DNA of 64,000 bases from Gavia stellata (taxonomy: Eukaryota > Chordata > Aves > Gaviiformes > Gaviidae), in the NCBI RefSeq assembly GCF_030936135.1, contig NC_082595.1:18985930-19049929 (forward strand), in the 5' to 3' direction. Positions 59,848 to 64,000 of the stretch are shown here, piece after piece. The position numbers and the translations under genes were made by a program. The notes under the pieces are model-generated. The model was given only the letters and a program-made list of their open reading frames with translations, searched no databases and had not been told where the DNA came from. Each line of letters begins with the position of its first letter. Position 1 is the first letter of the stretch.

Positions 59848-61710
59848 CATAGAATCATAAAATCATTTAGGTTGGAAAAGACCTTTAAGAACATCAAGTC
59901 CAACCGTTAACTTAACACTGCTTAAGTCCACCACTAAGCCATGTCCCTAAGTGCCACATCTACACGTCTTTTAAGTACCTTCAGGGATGGTGGCTCAATC
60001 ACCTCCCTGGGCAGCCCGTTCCTGTGCTTGAAAACCCTTTTGGTGAAGAAATATTTCCTAACGTTCAATCTAAACCTCCCCTGGCACAAATTGAGGCCAT
60101 TTCTTCTTGTCCTATCACTTGTCACTTGGGAGAAGAGACCAACACCCACCTCACCACAACCTCCTTTCAGGTAGTTGTAGAGAGCTATAAGGTCTCCCCT
60201 CAGCCTCCTCCAGACTGAACAACCCCAGTTCCCTCAGCCTCTCCTCATCAGACTTGTGCTCCAGACCCCTCACCAGCTTCATCGCCCTTCTCTGGACACG
60301 CTCCAGCACCTCAATGTCCTTCTTGTAGTGAGGGGCCCAAAACTGAACACAGTATTTGACGGACGGCCTCACCAGTGCCGAGTACAGGGGCATGATCACC
60401 TCCCTACTCCTGCTGGCCACACTGTTTCTGATACAAGCCAGGATGCTGTTGGCCTTCTTGGCCACCTGGGCACACTGCTGGCTCATCTTCAGCCGGCTGT
60501 CAATCAACACCCCCAGGTCCTTTTCTGCGGGGGAGCTTTCCAGCCACTCGTCCCCAAGCCTGTAGCGTTGCATGGGGTTGTTGTGACCCAAGTATAGGAC
60601 CCGGCACTTGGCCTTGTTGAACCTCATCCAATTGGCCTGGGCCCATCGATCCAGCCTGTCCAGATCCCTCTGCAGAGCATTCCTACCCTTGAGCAGATCA
60701 ACACTCCTGCCTAACTTGGTGCCATCTGCAAACTTACTAAGGGAGCACTCAATTCCCTTGTCCAGATCATTGATAGAGATATTAAACAAGACCGACCCCA
60801 AAACTGAGCCCTGGGGAACACCACTTGTGACCGGCCACCAACTGGATTTAACCCCATTCACCACAACCTGTTGGGCCTGGCCATCCAGCCAGGTTTTTAC
60901 CCAGCGAAGAGTACACCCGTCCAAGCCATGAGCAGTCACTTTCTCCAGGAGAATGCTGTGGGAAATGGTGTCAAAGGCTTTACTAAAGTCCAGGTAGACT
61001 ATACCCACAGCCTTTCCCTTGTCCGCTAAGCGGGTCACTTTGTCATAGGAGGAGATCAGGTTAGTCAGGCAGGACCTGCCTTTCATAAAGCCATGCTGAC
61101 TGGGCCTGATCACCTGGTTGTCCTGTACGTGCCACATGATGGCACTCGAGATGATCTGCTCCATAATCTCCCTAGGCACCAAGGACAGGCTGACAGGCCT
61201 GTAGTTCCCTGGATCCTCCTTCCAGCCCTTCTTGAAGATGGGTGTCCCATTTGCTAACCTCCAGCTCACTGGGACCTCCCCGGTTAGCCAGGACTGCTGG
61301 TAGATGGTGGAAAGTGGCTTGGTGAGCACTTCCCCCAGCTCCCTCAGTACCCTTGGGTGGATCCCATCCGGTCCCATAGACTTGTGGGTGTCTAAGTGGT
61401 GTAGCAGGTTGTTAACCATTTCCCCTTGGATTGTGGGGGCTTCATTCTGCTCCCTGTCCCTATCTTCCAGCTCAGGGGGCTGGATACCCAGAGAACAACT
61501 GGTCTTACTATTAAAGACCGAGGCAAAGAAGGCAGTAAGTACCTCAGCCTTTTCCTCATCCTTTGTCACTGTGTTCTCCCCCCCCCCCCGCATCCAGTAA
61601 CGGATGAAGATTCTCCTTAGCCCTCCTTTTGTTGCTTACGTATTGATAGAAACATTTTTTGTTGTCTTTTACAGCAATCACCTGGTTAAGTTCTAGTTGA
61701 GCTTTGGCCA
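59848..61710 (-). mobile_element. CR1 LINE with most of the reverse transcriptase, 5'-truncated
   Basis: About 1.86 kb, the longest CR1 copy here. The element's 3' end is at 59848 (tail ATAGAATCATAAAATCATTT, then GGTTGGAAAAGACC). The 480-codon frame at 60151-61593 covers most of the RT domain of ORF2: [29 protein letters not shown] with the first catalytic Asp, [15 protein letters not shown], and FADGTKL where the family has FADD. It continues into the C-terminal region in the frame at 59934-60149 after a frameshift near 60.2 kb. The endonuclease domain is missing. With the catalytic Asp changed, a frameshift and truncation, it cannot move by itself. Confidence 0.96.
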
Positions 61711-64000
61711 TGAAAGGTACATGAAATGTACACAGTCACATCTTACTTTGACTAGCAAACAAAATTATGTGTCTTCTGTATTTAACCCCACATAGGGTAC
61801 TGAATTCTAATTTCAAGGCTTCTTACTAACGTAAAATAAAGTAGGAGTTCAATAAAACTGATTTTCTTATACAAGCAGTTGATTCCCTTACTTCTTTCTC
61901 TGGTGCGGTCTTGTAATAAAAGAATGTGTAGCAAATGTAGAATTGACTGTGCCTTTAGTATTTTCACAGGATTTCAGTGTTTCAGTTTTCACAGTGTTTT
62001 CAGTGAAAGTATAGAGCATCTATACACACATGCACACACAACATTTATGTATCTATATATACATGAAGACACACACATAAACCTATATGGAAGGATTTTA
62101 AGATTACTCTCAGGAAGATTAAAGAAAGGTTCTTTGCAAATATAATCAATAATTGTTTTAAATTCACATTGTATGCTAGTGTAATACTCAATTTAGACAT
62201 GGCTTGTCTTTGGGTTTTTAATCTTGCTTTGCAGTTTCTTTTATAATAAAATACATTGGAGTCAGATGCTTATAATATTTGTATTTTTAATTATTTTTTT
62301 AATACAATGTAACTTCACTTTTAATGGCTCAGAGTTGTTATAGACAGTTACTAACAAAATATTTACAGTTTTGTCATGAAAATGGATTAGCCAGTCCTAC
62401 CTGTGCTTATTCTATTGGTAGAATGAAGCTAGTATTTTACTAATCTGCCAGAAAAGATGCTTGTTCCCAGAAAGTAAAGCTAAAATAGGTTTGAGTGCTA
62501 GCATAAAATCAGAGTTTAGGAACCAGCATGTCCTGAGTCATTAACTAATAAGGTGTGATTTGTTCCATTTCAAACATAGTTTAGTTTCAGATTAATTTAT
62601 TTAATGAACATGGACATGAGTTGATCTTGGATTTGAAAAATAATGTAGGTTTTTTTGCTTATATCACAAATACAATGGGAAATCTGCACTGTTGAGCATA
62701 AGGATTCCATTGAAAATTTGCTGTTAGAAGAAGGGGTAGGGAGTGAGTTGACTGGACGTCCGGTAAATTCCTCTGCACTTCTTGCAGAAACCAACCTCAT
62801 GTCTTTGTTCCCAGGTGACAGGCGAGTAAATTTGCGTTGACGTGTGCAAAACTATTTGTCTTAAAATAAAATTATTTAATTTTAAAAATGTAAATAAAAT
62901 ATGATAGCTCACATAATTTTTGTGCAGATTAATGGAAATAGACGATCTTTGTCTTTAATATGCAGTAGGTACAATTTATTATCTATGAAATACAACTTGA
63001 TTACATGTGTGGGTATCCAAATCCATATTTGCAAGTTATGTGTCATCAATCTCATGGAAATATATTTCAGAAAGAAGTATACATGAAGACTGTAGAAACT
63101 GTTTTCAAGCAGTTCAAAGTGATTTTTACTTATGGGCTGTGCTTGAAGTCAGAGAATATAAATGGAGAGTTATGCAAATGCTTTCTGTTCTGTGTTCGTG
63201 GAATATCCTACAAAGATACGAATTAAAAGACGTTATTTAAGGCAAGTTTGAAGCATTATTAGATTCAGCATCAGTAGTCTTCACAAAGATTATATTTGAA
63301 ACATTGCCATGAGAAAAGTTGCATGTGAGAGATTGTAAAGTAGTTAAAAAAAACAAACCATAACACAAAATTAACAAAAAACACCACAGACCCAAGCAGT
63401 ATTCCCAAAGAAACCTACTTTTCCTCCGAAGAGAGAAACATAGATGTATCTGAAGTCATATAAAATTATATTATAATTTAAATTATAAATTCTTTAGTCA
63501 GATAGAATTTTTCCAAAGACTTAGTTGACTTGAACACCTTTTGCCACTAGAGAGTGCTATGCAATAACTAAAATTTTTTCTCTCCAGAAAAGAATTCTCC
63601 TCTCTCTTCTTCACATTAAACAGATAAATGATTGATATTCCAAATGGTAAATTAATTGACACTTAACATGCAGACTTTAACTGTGGAAACATGCTTGAAT
63701 GACAGTAATGGTTTCATTGCAAGTTATTTAAATTTTTAAGGTTATAACTTACTCAAATGCATGTAATTCCATATTTGACTAGATCAAAACAAAATGCTGC
63801 TGACATTGTTTTTAGTGTTAATTTAATTACAAGTGTTAAAAACAAAACTAAACTAAAAAAAATCAACCAAAAAAAAAAATCAACCAAAAAAAACCCCACC
63901 CCAAACCCGTAAAATAAGACGTTCTAATTTTTATTTTCCAGTCAGGTTCTCAAGAAGTTACTTGGAAAGAAAGTTTGAAGATAAATGTAGTTTTGAAGAT
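61711..64000. other. BTBD9 intron, end of window
   Basis: AT-rich non-coding DNA. A CA/TA-rich simple-sequence stretch lies at about 62020-62075 and an A-rich stretch at about 63835-63900. No exon or transposon is recognised. Confidence 0.55.

Noticed and set aside
60151-61593. 480-codon minus-strand frame considered as a host gene
   Set aside because: It is CR1 reverse transcriptase with standard motifs in a 5'-truncated LINE.
38682-64000. Search for the next BTBD9 exon (YIRIVGTHNT-type motif)
   Set aside because: No matching sequence was seen; the exon most likely lies beyond the window.

Overview
This window is vertebrate nuclear DNA, almost certainly from a bird. It carries two multi-exon genes on the + strand with standard GT-AG introns, three CpG-rich promoter regions, several CR1 LINE fragments of the kind that dominate avian genomes, and one endogenous retrovirus. 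There are no bacterial-type operons and no CRISPR array, and I recognised no tRNA or rRNA gene. The gene order GLO1 then BTBD9, both in the same orientation, matches the conserved amniote arrangement (human chromosome 6p21).

Layout: 1-2000 is AT-rich DNA with no recognised gene. 2000-2480 is a small CpG-rich patch with a palindromic TATA-like box, a perfect MYB-type inverted repeat and an 11-bp minisatellite; it may be the promoter of a leftward gene, and DNAH8 is the expected neighbour. 3090-3760 is the GLO1 CpG island. GLO1 occupies 3237-10423 in six coding exons (183 aa, all four zinc ligands present), with 3'UTR and alternative poly(A) signals to about 12.4 kb. 14380-15400 is the BTBD9 CpG-island promoter and probable non-coding exon 1. 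A candidate second exon at 16862-17028 can splice in frame onto the first recognised BTBD9 coding exon. Coding exons at 28964-38681 encode residues 1-384 plus part of 385 (BTB domain, BACK domain, start of the first discoidin-like domain). The rest of the window, more than 25 kb, is one BTBD9 intron whose downstream exon lies outside.

A class I (gammaretrovirus-like) endogenous retrovirus at 19844-26760 sits in the BTBD9 5' intron, in the sense orientation. It has two similar LTRs, a 4-bp target-site duplication (AACT), a tRNA-Trp-like primer binding site and degenerate gag-pro-pol. Almost all of env is deleted, so the integrase C-terminus runs in frame into an Env-like membrane anchor. A CR1 copy is nested inside its reverse transcriptase. 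Its gag N-terminal module is tandemly duplicated. Four further CR1 copies of different ages lie at about 36.4, 48.9, 52.5 and 59.8 kb; the last is the longest and has a mutated FADD box.

GLO1 is a cytosolic methylglyoxal-detoxifying enzyme and BTBD9 a BTB/BACK protein linked to CUL3 ubiquitin ligases. They are neighbours by synteny, not parts of one pathway. I did not find a clearly new biological system. The most interesting leads are the possible N-terminal extension of BTBD9, the duplicated gag module, the integrase-Env anchor fusion, the MYB/TATA promoter, and an unassigned antisense open exon at 45.56-45.84 kb.
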